DNA of 64,000 nt, taken from Amphimedon queenslandica. Taxonomy: Eukaryota > Porifera > Demospongiae > Haplosclerida > Niphatidae. The stretch spans positions 2,012-66,011 of the forward strand of contig NW_003546603.1 of the NCBI RefSeq assembly GCF_000090795.2, read 5' to 3'. Within the stretch, counting starts at the first letter, position 1. The number at the start of each line of letters is the position of its first letter. The position numbers and the translations under genes are program-made. This document shows, piece by piece, positions 13,701 through 23,840 of this stretch. The notes beneath the pieces were generated by a model. That model searched no databases, was not told the DNA's origin, and saw nothing but the letters and a program-made list of their open reading frames with translations.

Positions 13701-16700
13701 ATACTGTAGAATAACTCTATTCTATTATAATGGTTTAAAAGGACAAAGAAAACACGGTCTCATCTTCTGATCTTGGTAAGAGCATTAGCAGCGTACAAGC
13801 ATTGCAACGTAAGATGGAGACTTTTGAAAGAGAAGTTGCTGCACTTGGAACAAAAGTAAAAGAGAGAGTGTGAAAGTCACACATGTCATGTATGAAGTAA
13901 TACATACATGGAATACAGGCAATGCAATATCACTCATGACATGTAGTATAATATACTGTGCAAGTAGTGAGAGGCTTTTTATAATTGTTTATAATTAATA
14001 ACAAGGGTTTCATTAAGAGTAAAAACTAAAAACTCTCAACTACTCCCCTATCCAAAAATTTGGTTTGCCCAACGGGTGTTTTTGATGACATTCATGAATT
14101 AAGGTATGGAGCTCTGCCTTTATAAAGCAGGAATTTGGAAAAGTCTATTGTGGGTTGCCCCTATAATCATATTCATGATTTCAAGAACAATGTAACATTG
14201 TGCTCTTATGTAAACACAGTTTCAAATCCAGCTGATTATACTTTTATTTTATTTTTCAGGTTAGAGAGTTAGGCAATGAGTGCCTACGTTTGGCTGCCAC
14301 ACAGAGTGGGTCTGCTGCCCGTAATGTGGAGGATCTAATGAACAACGTACAGACAGCATGGGAAGCACTCCAAGCTGCAACTGCCAGCAGAAAAAGGAAA
14401 CTAAAAGCTTCACTTGAACTACAGAAATTTCTTAGCTCGGTAAGTAAAAGTTTGGCAATAAAGTCTCACAACTTTGTTGTGTAAAAGCACTCTAGTGTAT
14501 TATAATGTACACATTTTATTTGTGCTCATGTAGGTAAGGGATCTTATTCTGTGGATGAAGGACACTGCAGCTCAGATATCAAGCGATGAAGCTGTCACTA
14601 GCGTAGCTGCTGCCAAAGAGCTACTGGACAGACACAATCAAGTCAAAGCAGAGATTGATGCAAGGGAAGAGTCAGTACAAAAGATAGTGAAGACTGGGAA
14701 CAAGATGGTACAGCAGGGACACTATGCAAAGGCTGAAGTAAAACAACCATACTATTATAATATACTATTATTCTAAATCTACTGTATTTGCTGTAGATTC
14801 AGTCCAATGTGTCTGATCTTAAGGCTGAAAGTCAAAAGCTACAAACTCTTTGGCAGGAGCAGAAGGCTTTGTTTGATCAGAAGCTTCAGTATCAGCTCTT
14901 CCAAGAAGAAGTGGACAGTCTTGAGGCTACTTGCAACTCACACGAGGTCAGCCAATCGAATATCCTTTAGTCTACCCCAACCCTCTCTCCCTCTCACCTC
15001 TCTCTCTTCATTTATAGGTTCAGCTCCTGCAGGATAAATTAGGAGAATCAGTTGATGAATGTGAAGTACTAATGAAGAAACACGATGCCTTTGAGAGACT
15101 TATCCTTTCACATGATGAAAAGGTTAATTTGTTGATGCAGCATTACTAATCTTTACTTCTCTCTCTTTCTTAAGGTTTTAGAGACTTGTAAATTTGCTGA
15201 TGAGCTTTGTAGCAATGGCCACCTCGAGGCAGACAGTATTCGCTCTAGGAAGAATGCTCTCAAAGAAAAGTATCATATAAAAATAATACCTGTGTCTTTA
15301 TAATACCATCACAGGAGACAGAGAGTGAAGAAAGCAGCAGAACACAGAAGAAACAGACTTGATGAGTGCCACAAGTACATGGTCCTTGTACAAAATGTGA
15401 ACGAAGCAGAATCCTGGATAAGAGACAAGCTCCAGATGACAAAGGATGAGAGCTATCGGGACTCTGACCTCGAGAGCAAGAAGAAGAAGCATCAGGAGTT
15501 TGAGGCTGAAGTGAATGCCAACGAGCAAAGAATACAAACCATTGCTCAGGTAAAAGGAACCCTATAATATCAGAAAATACTAGCAAAAACGAAACTTACA
15601 ATAACATTATTATTATTCATTTTGAAGTACTACACGTATACTGGTACATACAGAGAGTCTTTGTTGTACATTTTTACTTTGTTTCCTTTCAAAGGATGGT
15701 GAGAGCCTTATTGATGTTGGTCATTATGCGGCAGAAGAGATTGAGGGACACGTTGAAGGATTATTTAAACTTTGGGAAGAACTACAAGTTGCTACTGATG
15801 AGAAGGCACAGTCGCTTGAGGAAGCCATTTCACTTATGCAGTTTAAGAGAAAGGTTGACAGTCAACAGGTCCTCATGTCAGAAAAGGTTTGTAATGAAAT
15901 TGATTATGACAATGCTATTTCTTTCTCTTTATTTATCTTTATCCATAGGCTGCCATAGCATCTTCTAAAGAAATTGGACATGATCTAGAGCACTGTGAAA
16001 CTATTATCAAAAAATTCAGCGATTTTCAGAAAGTATGGAACCAAACTATATAAGCTCCTTTTAAAGTAATCTTCTTGTCTTTTAGGAGCTCCTCATTGAT
16101 AAATCTTATGTTGATGAGATCAACCAGCTGGCAGCTAAACTGATCAATGAAGAGCACAGCTCCTCTCAAATTATAATGGAGCACAAAGACACGGTCAATT
16201 CAACGTGAGCATGCACGATATTCTAGCACAATGATATATCATGCACCCCTACATTAGGTGGGAGGAGTTACAAGAACTAGTGAAGGAGAGACAAGCACAA
16301 CTGCTAGGTATGATGTACTTGCATGCTGTATTTAATAGAATAAATGTATATTATTTATACATTTATTTTCTATCATTGACTTTTGCAGGTGCTAAAGAGG
16401 TTCATAAGTTCATTAATGAGGCCACAGATACCAACGACCGCATGAACGAAAAAGCCAAGAGTCTTCAAGGAGACGATCACGGGAAGGATCTTGCTGGGGT
16501 TCAGGCACTCCTGCGCCGTCACGAAGAGCTAGAGAGAGACCTGACTGTCATTGAGGATAAACTGGACGTAAGTTTCTGAGATGTAGAACTGAAAGTAAAT
16601 AAAATTTTTTGCAGCATTTAGATAAAGAATCAGAGAGACTGATAGAGAGTCAGCCTGATTCAGCTGACCTCCTTCAAGAGAAACTGTCAGAGATTATTGA

Positions 16701-17552
16701 GAGCTGGGAAAAACTGAATGAAAAGGCAGATCAAAAGAAAGCCATACTTGAAGAATCACTGATATATCAGGAATTCCTAGCAGACTTAAGAGACTTGGTG
16801 AGTCACTGTTGGCATTGATTGATTGCGCTTTTAACACTGATTTGATGCCCTGATTTAGTACGCTTTAAATGCATTGTTAACATTGATTTAATGCACTGTT
16901 AACATTGATTTAATGCACTGTTAACATTGATTTTGTGTATTATTTTTGACATCGATTTGACATGTTTTTATTCACATGTAGTTGGCGTGGGTTAGTGACA
17001 TTAATAAAAGGAATACATCAGAAGAGCTGGCACGTAATGTTGCTGAGGCCAGCACACTCCTTGAGACACACAAAGAAAGAAAGGTTAGACAGTTACATTA
17101 TATAGTACACTGTTACATTCAATTGTTATTGTTATACAGAAAGAAATGGAAGGTAGAGAGGAGACATTTCAGAAAATACACCAAACAGGAGAGGTAGGGA
17201 GAAAGATTAAGGAGGCAATTCATTACTTAATCCTGCTGCTCCTTCTTCTTTTATTGTAGAAACTCATTGAGGAGAAGCACTTTGCTTCAGCTGAGGTACA
17301 GGCCAAACTTTTGACTCTTTCAGAGGAGAACCAAAACATGAATAAAATATGGAGCGAAAGACAGAATCTGTTCCAGCAGGGCAAGGAGCTTCAGGTATCA
17401 TTGAAATGTGCATTCACTTACACAGTGTATTGAGTCTTTGTTGCTATTCTATAGCTATTCTTACTGTCTGCTGAACAAAGAGATGTATGGATTGGGACAC
17501 AAGAAGCTTATCTTGCTAATGAGGACCTTGGGGTGAGTATATATGCATATAT

Positions 17553-17583
<31 letters not shown>

Positions 17584-20500
17584 TCTGTTTTAGGATTCAT
17601 TAAGTTCTGTTGAGTCATTGCTAGCCAAACACTCAGACTTTGAGAAGTTCTTACTAAATCAAGAAGAGAAGCTGTCACAACTGAGTGAGCATGCAGCTCA
17701 GCTTATAAGCGATGGACACTATGAGTCTCCAGCCATTACTTCAAGAAGGTAGCATATTATGATTTATCATAATGACATTAGTATTGCTGTTGTGCAGAGA
17801 TGCTGTTCTTGGAAGGTACAATCGTCTGAAGCAACTCTCACAGCAAAGAATGAAAAAGCTTCAAGACTCGAGCAAACTTCAAGTTTTCCTTCAAGAAGTG
17901 ACAGAGGCAAGCAACAATTGAATAACAATTCATATAGCAACTATTGTCTGTATATTACTAACATGATACTGTATTTGTATTTTGTATTTAATTTATGGTT
18001 TCAGGTTGAAGGATGGATTGGTGAGAAGACTCAAATTGCTTCCGAGGAGTCTTTCCTTGACATGACAAATCTTCAGAGTAAACTTCAGCTTCATCAAGCC
18101 TTTGAGGCAGAGTTGACCGCAAATCAAGATCGTGTTGATTCCATTCAAAAAGTAATGATCCTGATCTGATATTGATTTACCGTATTTTAACACACTTCTC
18201 ATAGGCTGGTGTTGATCTGATAGACACCAATCATTATGCCTCACAGCAGATCGGTCAATGCATTGACAGGGTGAACAGCAATTGGCAGACATTGCTAGAA
18301 AAGTATAACAGAAAATCATCACAATCATTTACCGTGTCATTCATAACCAATAATCCATTGTAGATCAACTGACAAAGGTCAAAAACTGAAACAGCTTAGA
18401 GACCTGCAGGTATTTGAACAAGAAGTAGAAGATGTTGAGGATTGGATCGCTGACATGGAGAAACAGTTAGCCTCTGAAGATTTTGGCCGTGATCTCATTT
18501 CAGTTAATAATCTCCTCAAATCACATACTGTGAGGATATTAGTCAAAAATTTAAAGTTAATAATTCTTTTTTTTCTTCAAACAGATGCTGGAAAATGACA
18601 TACAGGCTCATCAGGACAGAGTTGATGACATTCAAATTAAAGTCCGTCACTTTGCAGATGACAATCACTTTATGATTGAGAGGATCGAAGACAGAGGAAG
18701 GGGACTAATGACAAAGTATGAGAGAAAAAAAACCTTCTCTTAGAAGCTCAATTTTATTAATTTACTTTGTTATTTTCTAAAGGTATTGCAATCTTGAGGA
18801 TCCTATGTCTAATCGTCTGAAGCAGCTGGAGAGTTCCCTCCAATATCACAAGTTCATTCACAACGTTGAGGTCGAGTTGAATTGGATACAGGAGAGACAG
18901 CACCAAACAGCAAGCACTGACCTTGGAAGCAACTTGACTGGAGTACAGAAACTTATTACTAAACACGAGGTAGAAGAATAAAGAGAGAAAGAGAGAGAGT
19001 GAGAAAATTATAATAGAAAAGATAAGAAGCACATCAAACATTGACTTACCTCCTCCTCCTCTTTCTTTCTCCATTAGGTCCTTATGAAGGAGTTAGGCAG
19101 CCATGAGAGTGTTATCAAGTCTCTCTCAGACGAAGGGAATGAGCTCCTTCATGCTAGTCATTTTGCTGTTGTACAGATACAGCAGGCGCTCCAGAAACTA
19201 ACAGACTCATGGGAGGATGTGAACATGCAGGCAGAGGAAAGGAGAAAGAGCTTGAATGACTCATTACACCTTCAACTAGTATGAATAAAATATAAATAAA
19301 ATGATAATATTAAATATTAAAAATATAAATAAAATATAGTATTAAATATATACAAACTGCATATTGATAAGTAAAACCTTCTCTTTCTCTTCTCTTCCTC
19401 CTCAAATTGCAGTATTACTCAAAAGCAGCAGAAGCAGAGTCCTGGATGAAAGACAAGAGACCATTAGCAGCCAGTAAGGAATATGGTAAAGATGAGGATA
19501 GTACGCTGGGACTCATGAAGAAACACGATACCTTCCAGCAGGACCTTGACTTGTACCGTCCAAAACTCGATGAGCTTTCCTCAGAGAGTTCCTCAATGAT
19601 TGCTGCATGTCACTATGACTCACAAGCCGTGCACGAGAAACAGGTTAGAGAAACTCGTTTGACTGCTACTGATCATATGATGCTGCTGTATATTTCAGAG
19701 TCTCTTGGAGAAGCAATTTGAGGAGTTGAAGAGCTTGTCTTCTCACAGAAACAAGCGATTGATGGAAACAAGACAGCTCCATGAGTACAACAGGGAATGT
19801 GATGAAGTGACCAAGTGGATGAGAGAAAAGGAAGTGGTTACCTCTTATGAGGAAACGGGACGTGACCTTGAACACGTTGAGGTAGAAGAATAAAAAAGAG
19901 AGAGAGAGAGAGAGTAGATGTACGTGTATATGTAATGGATAGCAACTGTTAGACGCTGTTTACTTGTTTTAGATACTGCAAAAAAGATTTGCTGATTTTG
20001 TTCGTGATCTGATGAGTTCTGGTGACCGGATTGATCAAGTGCTGACAATGGCTAAGAGATTGACTGACAATGGACACACAGGTAATAAATAATAACAACA
20101 ACAACAATAATAATAATGATGATGATGATGATGATGATGATTTTGATCTAAGGAATTTAGTCAAATCATTATTCCCCTCTCTCTTTCTCTCTCTCTTTCT
20201 TTCTCTCCAGATATGCGTCATATCAGTGAGAGAAAAGAAGCTGTCATTACTTTATGGAAGCAGCTCAAAGAACTAGCAAATGCTCGTACTGAAGCCCTAG
20301 CTATGGCAAAGAAGATACACACATTCAATCGTGAGGCTGACGATATGACCCACCAAATAACAGTAAGCATAGCTACACTCACAAACTGCCTCCTATTAGA
20401 TGTACATGTACATGCATGTAAATTGTATGCATACATGTACATGTACATTGAATATATATATGTACATGAATGTATGGTTGTGCATATAATGTATTTCAAA

Positions 20501-23467
20501 TGTTGTAATGTGTCTCTTTGTTTTGCATAGGAAAAGAGAAAGGCTATACACAGTGATGATTACGGCAAAGATTTGGCAGTTGTACAATCACTTCAAAAGA
20601 AGCACAATGGCTTTGAGGTAGACCGTGAATTAATTAGCTGGCATCTAAAGTTATAATAAATTAATCATTTTATTGTTATTTCTTTGACAGCTTGATCTTG
20701 CTCCATTGGCACAAAGAGCAAAGCAGCTAGCAGCTGATGCCAAGAGTCTAAGGAGCCTGTATCCTGACGGAGCATCACAGATCAAAGAGAAGGAAGAACA
20801 AGTGACAGCAGCTTGGAAGGAACTTATAACAAGGACTCAGCAAAGAAAAGAGAAACTAGGACAGGCCGAGGAATTGCAAAGATATTTGAATGAATTCCGT
20901 GATCTCAGGTAATAATGGAAGAAGCTTTCATAGAGAATTATTTCAAATGAAATGCAATAGCATAATGGCCAAGTTTTTGGGCAACTTTAAAAATTTGTAG
21001 AAATTCCAAATTTTGATCAGAATCAACTCAAAAATTCTACTCAACACAAACATCATATTGAGATATCAGACCTTAATTATTATTGTTATTTCATTATAGT
21101 CTGTGGCTAAGTGACATGAGGTCTGTCATATTAGCCGACGAGTTGCCACACGATGTCACCGGAGCAGAAGAACTGATACAGCGCCTGCTGGAACACAAGA
21201 CAGAGATTGACGCCAGAAAAACGAGCATTAACCTCTTCCTTAGGAAAGGGAAGAAACTTGTAGCCAGTAACCATTATGCAAAAGATGAAGTAAAGCGATT
21301 TTATTTATTTTTAAAGTTCTACTTAATGTCTCCTTTCTCTTCTGCTTCTCTTCTCCTCTCAGATACAAGAGAAGATGAGTTATCTTGAAGACCTCCACAA
21401 CAAGGTCCTCCAGCTTTGGGAAATGAAGCACGATGAGTACGAGGAGCACTTGGACAGTCAGAAATTCAAACAGGACTCTGACCAAGCTGAAGCATGGATT
21501 GCAGCTCAAGACGCTCTCATGAAAGATGATGACTTTGGAGTAAATATATATAGAGGAAGAAAAGAATGAATGGGAATAGATAGTTTGCAAGCATGAGATT
21601 TAATTACATGTCAAGCAACACTGGTATATATATATTGTTTCTTTGTTCTGTAGGAGTCGCTTGATGCTGTTGAGAAAATGCTCAAATCACATGCAGACTT
21701 TGAGAAAATGGTGATGAGGCAAACAGAAAGATTCCAGCAGCTAACAAGAGAGACAAAGACGGAACAGAAAGAAAGAAAAAAGAGAGAGGAAGAAGAGAAG
21801 AGAAGGAAAGAGGAGGAACGTAAGAGAGAAGAGGAAAGGAAGAGAAGAGAGGAAGAGATACGGAGACAAATGGAGGAAGAGGAGAGACAGAGAGAGGAAG
21901 AAAGACAATTAGAACTGCAGAAAATTAGAGAAGAGAAAGTTAGTGAAAAAAAATAAACAATAGATAATGTATATGACATTGTAAATTAACATAGGAAAGA
22001 GAAGAGGAAGAAAAAAGAAGGAAAAAAGTAATAATGCTTAACAATAATAATGACTGTTGTACATGTATTTCAGTTCTTCTTCTTCTTCTTATTATTATTA
22101 TTATTATTGTTATTATCCTTATCATTATTATTATTATTACAATTATTATTATTATTATCTCATGCTCTTAGGAAGAAGCGATGAGGCAACAAAGGGAACA
22201 AGAAATGAAAGCCAAACAAGCAGAGGAAGTGAGCCTCAATACAGTTCTCATGACATCACTGTCTCTCTCATTACTATAGGCCCTCAGGAAATCTCCACCG
22301 CCCACTGCTAGTGGCCCTACTATGAAAACATCACCCTCAGGTAATGAATGACTGGTGATATAATGACTGGTGATATTTGAATACAAACAATGCCACTCAC
22401 TCACTCCATTCTATTGTCATCATAGGGCTATATGATATACCACGAAGCCAGAAAGAGCAGCAAATTTATAAAGAAGGATTCCTCCAGAGGAAGAATGAGT
22501 TGGATGAAGGAGGAAGGAAGGTATGATTGGTTACCATAATTTGATTGTGTGGAAACACTCATTTAATTTGTCTGTCTTTGCCTTAGGCTGCTGCTAGATC
22601 TTGGAAGGCACATTTCACTGTTTTGACTGGAACTCAGTTGCATTTTTATAAAGACAAAAAAGAGTCACAAATTGTAAACACACATACACTGATATTAATA
22701 ATAAATAATATTACTTATTTTTATTGCAGGGTACTAATGATGCTCCACCCATTAGCGTTGTATTAGGGACTTGTCAAGAGGCAAAGGATTATAAGAAGAA
22801 GCACACCTTTAGATTGACGTAAGACAACTTCATTTATTATATGCACTCATTGATATGATATGTGCTGAAATACCACACAGTCTTTAATGGCTGATAAAGA
22901 GTAACCATTTACAATTGAATACCAATTGCATTATCTGTTTGTATATTGTTTTTTTAATTTGTTTTTTCTCCTCTCTAGTCTACCCAGTGGAGCTGAGTAT
23001 TTGTTCTTAGCTGATAGTGATGACGAAGTATCCAGTTGGGTCACTTGCATTTCATCAGTGATCAAAGCATGTAAGTAGATTTTTAAAAAACACATTATTT
23101 TGAATAAGTTATACTTTTTTGCTAAAATGAATGAGTATTGAGTTTTTTGCTTTTAACTTTAGCATCTCGTGTTTACGAGGGAAGGTCCCAGGTAGTGACC
23201 ACACCCACTCATGTTAGTAAGGAGGGCGGGGCTGCAACCCCTGTGATGAGTGGTCAAACTGAAGGAGAACCTGGAGCCACTGGACAGGTACGAATAATTT
23301 TTAAAATTTCGCATTTAAAGTTTCTCCTGTCATTAACATATTGCGTATTGAAATGAAGATCTATATTCTTTGGCGTATTTCTAATAATTCACTTTCTCTC
23401 TTTCTCTTGATTGCAGGAAGGAGAGAAAAAGAAAAGACGTTTTACTAAAGTTTTTAAGAAGAACTAA
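3234..23467 (+). CDS. SPTBN5: Beta-heavy spectrin (SPTBN5/karst type), complete
   Basis: A complete gene: 83 exons totalling 11,652 coding bases, 3883 residues, all junctions in phase from the ATG at 3234 to TAA at 23467. Order of domains: two calponin-homology domains (about 15-235), a long run of spectrin triple-helix repeats, an SH3 domain inserted early (about 850-905), more repeats to about 3560, a Glu/Arg/Lys-rich helical stretch (about 3590-3700), and a PH domain (about 3716-3826) before a basic tail ending FKKN. The SH3 insertion, the length near 3700-4100 and the PH domain identify the heavy beta class rather than conventional beta spectrin (about 17 repeats, 2300 aa). It should pair with alpha spectrin and crosslink F-actin under the membrane, classically at the apical side of epithelia. 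Exons are listed in the segment entries below. Confidence 0.93.
4769..7664 (+). other. Beta-heavy spectrin exons 9-18: first spectrin repeats
   Basis: Exons 4769-4951, 4996-5077, 5902-5994, 6053-6135, 6189-6327, 6385-6510, 6584-6706, 6796-6991, 7119-7354 and 7449-7664. Repeat signatures such as [12 protein letters not shown] and [21 protein letters not shown] mark helix A starts. Intron 10 (5078-5901) is unusually long because it holds a tandem repeat array. Confidence 0.9.
5150..5885 (+). repeat. 176-bp tandem repeat array in spectrin intron 10
   Basis: About four units. The landmark GTAGAAAGTTTGA recurs at 5311, 5487, 5663 and 5839, exactly 176 bases apart. Each unit also carries CCCTGTACTATAGCCCATGG, a run of T, and TTTTATTACATTTTCTGAT. 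The units diverge by scattered point changes. No open frame runs through it. The array fills most of an 824-base intron, against typical introns of about 50-100. Confidence 0.93.
7714..8582 (+). other. Beta-heavy spectrin exons 19-21: inserted SH3 domain
   Basis: Exons 7714-7902, 7967-8013 and 8398-8582. An acidic linker leads into an SH3 fold: [10 protein letters not shown] (beta a, ALYDY-like), [20 protein letters not shown] (the WW pair), and [16 protein letters not shown] (the GYVPANYV motif). A very basic stretch ([10 protein letters not shown]) follows. The exon 21 donor is placed at 8583 (gtgagg), because only this phase joins exon 22 (8685) without a stop. An SH3 in this location is diagnostic of beta-heavy spectrin. 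Confidence 0.92.
8135..8325 (+). repeat. Dispersed ~190-bp repeat, copy 1 (spectrin intron 20)
   Basis: This stretch matches 14003-14195 over most of its length: shared blocks include CTTTATAAAGCAG, ATTTGGAAAAGTCTAT, GGGTTG.CCCTATAATCATA and AAGAACAATGTA. It has no coding potential beyond a chance frame. It probably belongs to a short interspersed or MITE-type family; terminal structure was not resolved. Confidence 0.8.
8685..13855 (+). other. Beta-heavy spectrin exons 22-41: spectrin repeats
   Basis: Exons 8685-8944, 9020-9150, 9201-9387, 9442-9666, 9731-10018, 10071-10148, 10203-10342, 10473-10596, 10645-10791, 10896-11007, 11063-11214, 11258-11388, 12114-12300, 12367-12567, 12645-12761, 12814-12927, 13093-13275, 13325-13470, 13565-13679 and 13742-13855. 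Repeated helix A motifs (for example [36 protein letters not shown]) recur about every 106 residues. Intron 33 (11389-12113) carries an inverted copy of the tandem repeat found in intron 10. Confidence 0.9.
11455..12050 (-). repeat. Inverted copies of the 176-bp repeat in spectrin intron 33
   Basis: The same unit as in intron 10 but on the opposite strand: TCAAACTTTCT landmarks appear near 11495, 11665, 11830 and 12005, with CCATGGGCTATAG between them. Units are somewhat shorter and more diverged. It explains the 725-base intron 33. Confidence 0.9.
14003..14195 (+). repeat. Dispersed ~190-bp repeat, copy 2 (spectrin intron 41)
   Basis: Second copy of the element at 8135-8325, same orientation, with point differences and short indels. 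It accounts for about half of the 404-base intron 41. Confidence 0.8.
14260..21539 (+). other. Beta-heavy spectrin exons 42-73: spectrin repeats
   Basis: Exons 14260-14439, 14534-14737, 14797-14946, 15018-15122, 15175-15269, 15315-15549, 15695-15886, 15949-16032, 16086-16204, 16258-16307, 16389-16567, 16615-16797, 16982-17083, 17140-17193, 17260-17394, 17455-17532, 17594-17748, 17798-17906, 18005-18151, 18205-18302, 18364-18529, 18585-18715, 18783-18969, 19078-19278, 19413-19643, 19699-19881, 19973-20081, 20211-20362, 20531-20617, 20691-20908, 21100-21289 and 21363-21539. The donor after exon 59 (17906) is GC rather than GT. Confidence 0.88.
20090..20142 (+). repeat. Trinucleotide microsatellite
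   Basis: Imperfect AAC/AAT repeat turning into a GAT run in spectrin intron 68. Similar short ATT or AAT tracts occur in introns at 6716-6755, 22080-22160, 33700-33740, 56215-56280 and 63265-63292. Confidence 0.85.
21654..23467 (+). other. Beta-heavy spectrin exons 74-83: charged helix and PH domain
   Basis: Exons 21654-21938, 21995-22027, 22172-22228, 22280-22340, 22426-22520, 22587-22673, 22730-22818, 22979-23070, 23163-23287 and 23417-23467. After the last partial repeat comes a long E/R/K-rich single-helix-like stretch, then a linker and a PH domain ([68 protein letters not shown]). The C-terminus is basic. PH domains in this position target spectrin to phosphoinositides. Confidence 0.93.
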
Positions 23468-23569
23468 ACCCGCTACCCATTGTTATAGTATTAGACGCAA
23501 GATTTTATAGTCTAAGGACATTTATAGTATTAAAGATATTTTTATACTTTTTTATCTGCTGCTTTTTTA

Positions 23570-23575
23570 AATAAA
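23570..23575 (+). other. Polyadenylation signal of beta-heavy spectrin
   Basis: AATAAA lies about 100 bases after the spectrin stop codon and only 58 bases before the stop codon of the convergent cysteine synthase gene, so the two 3' UTRs are very short or overlap. Confidence 0.6.
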
Positions 23576-23632
23576 AATAGTAGAAAAATTATAAATTTGA
23601 GTTTCAAAAAAATAATAAATAAATATGGCTGT

Positions 23633-23797
23633 TCAATGAAGACCGCTTCTATATTTCTCAGGAATGGCTTCAAGTAAACCTGCAACGTTTGAAATAAAGC
23701 CACGCCTTCACACCCTACCCACAATCTTACCTTTTTCCTTTAGCCACTCTTTGTTATATAGCCGTCCATAGTAACGCTAACAGCAATAATAATAATA

Positions 23798-23840
<43 letters not shown>

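Noticed and set aside
23542-23724. Alternative hydrophobic C-terminus for cysteine synthase
   Set aside because: It needs an acceptor ten-odd bases upstream in a poor context; the acceptor at 23680 gives [15 protein letters not shown], a sensible family-like end in phase.
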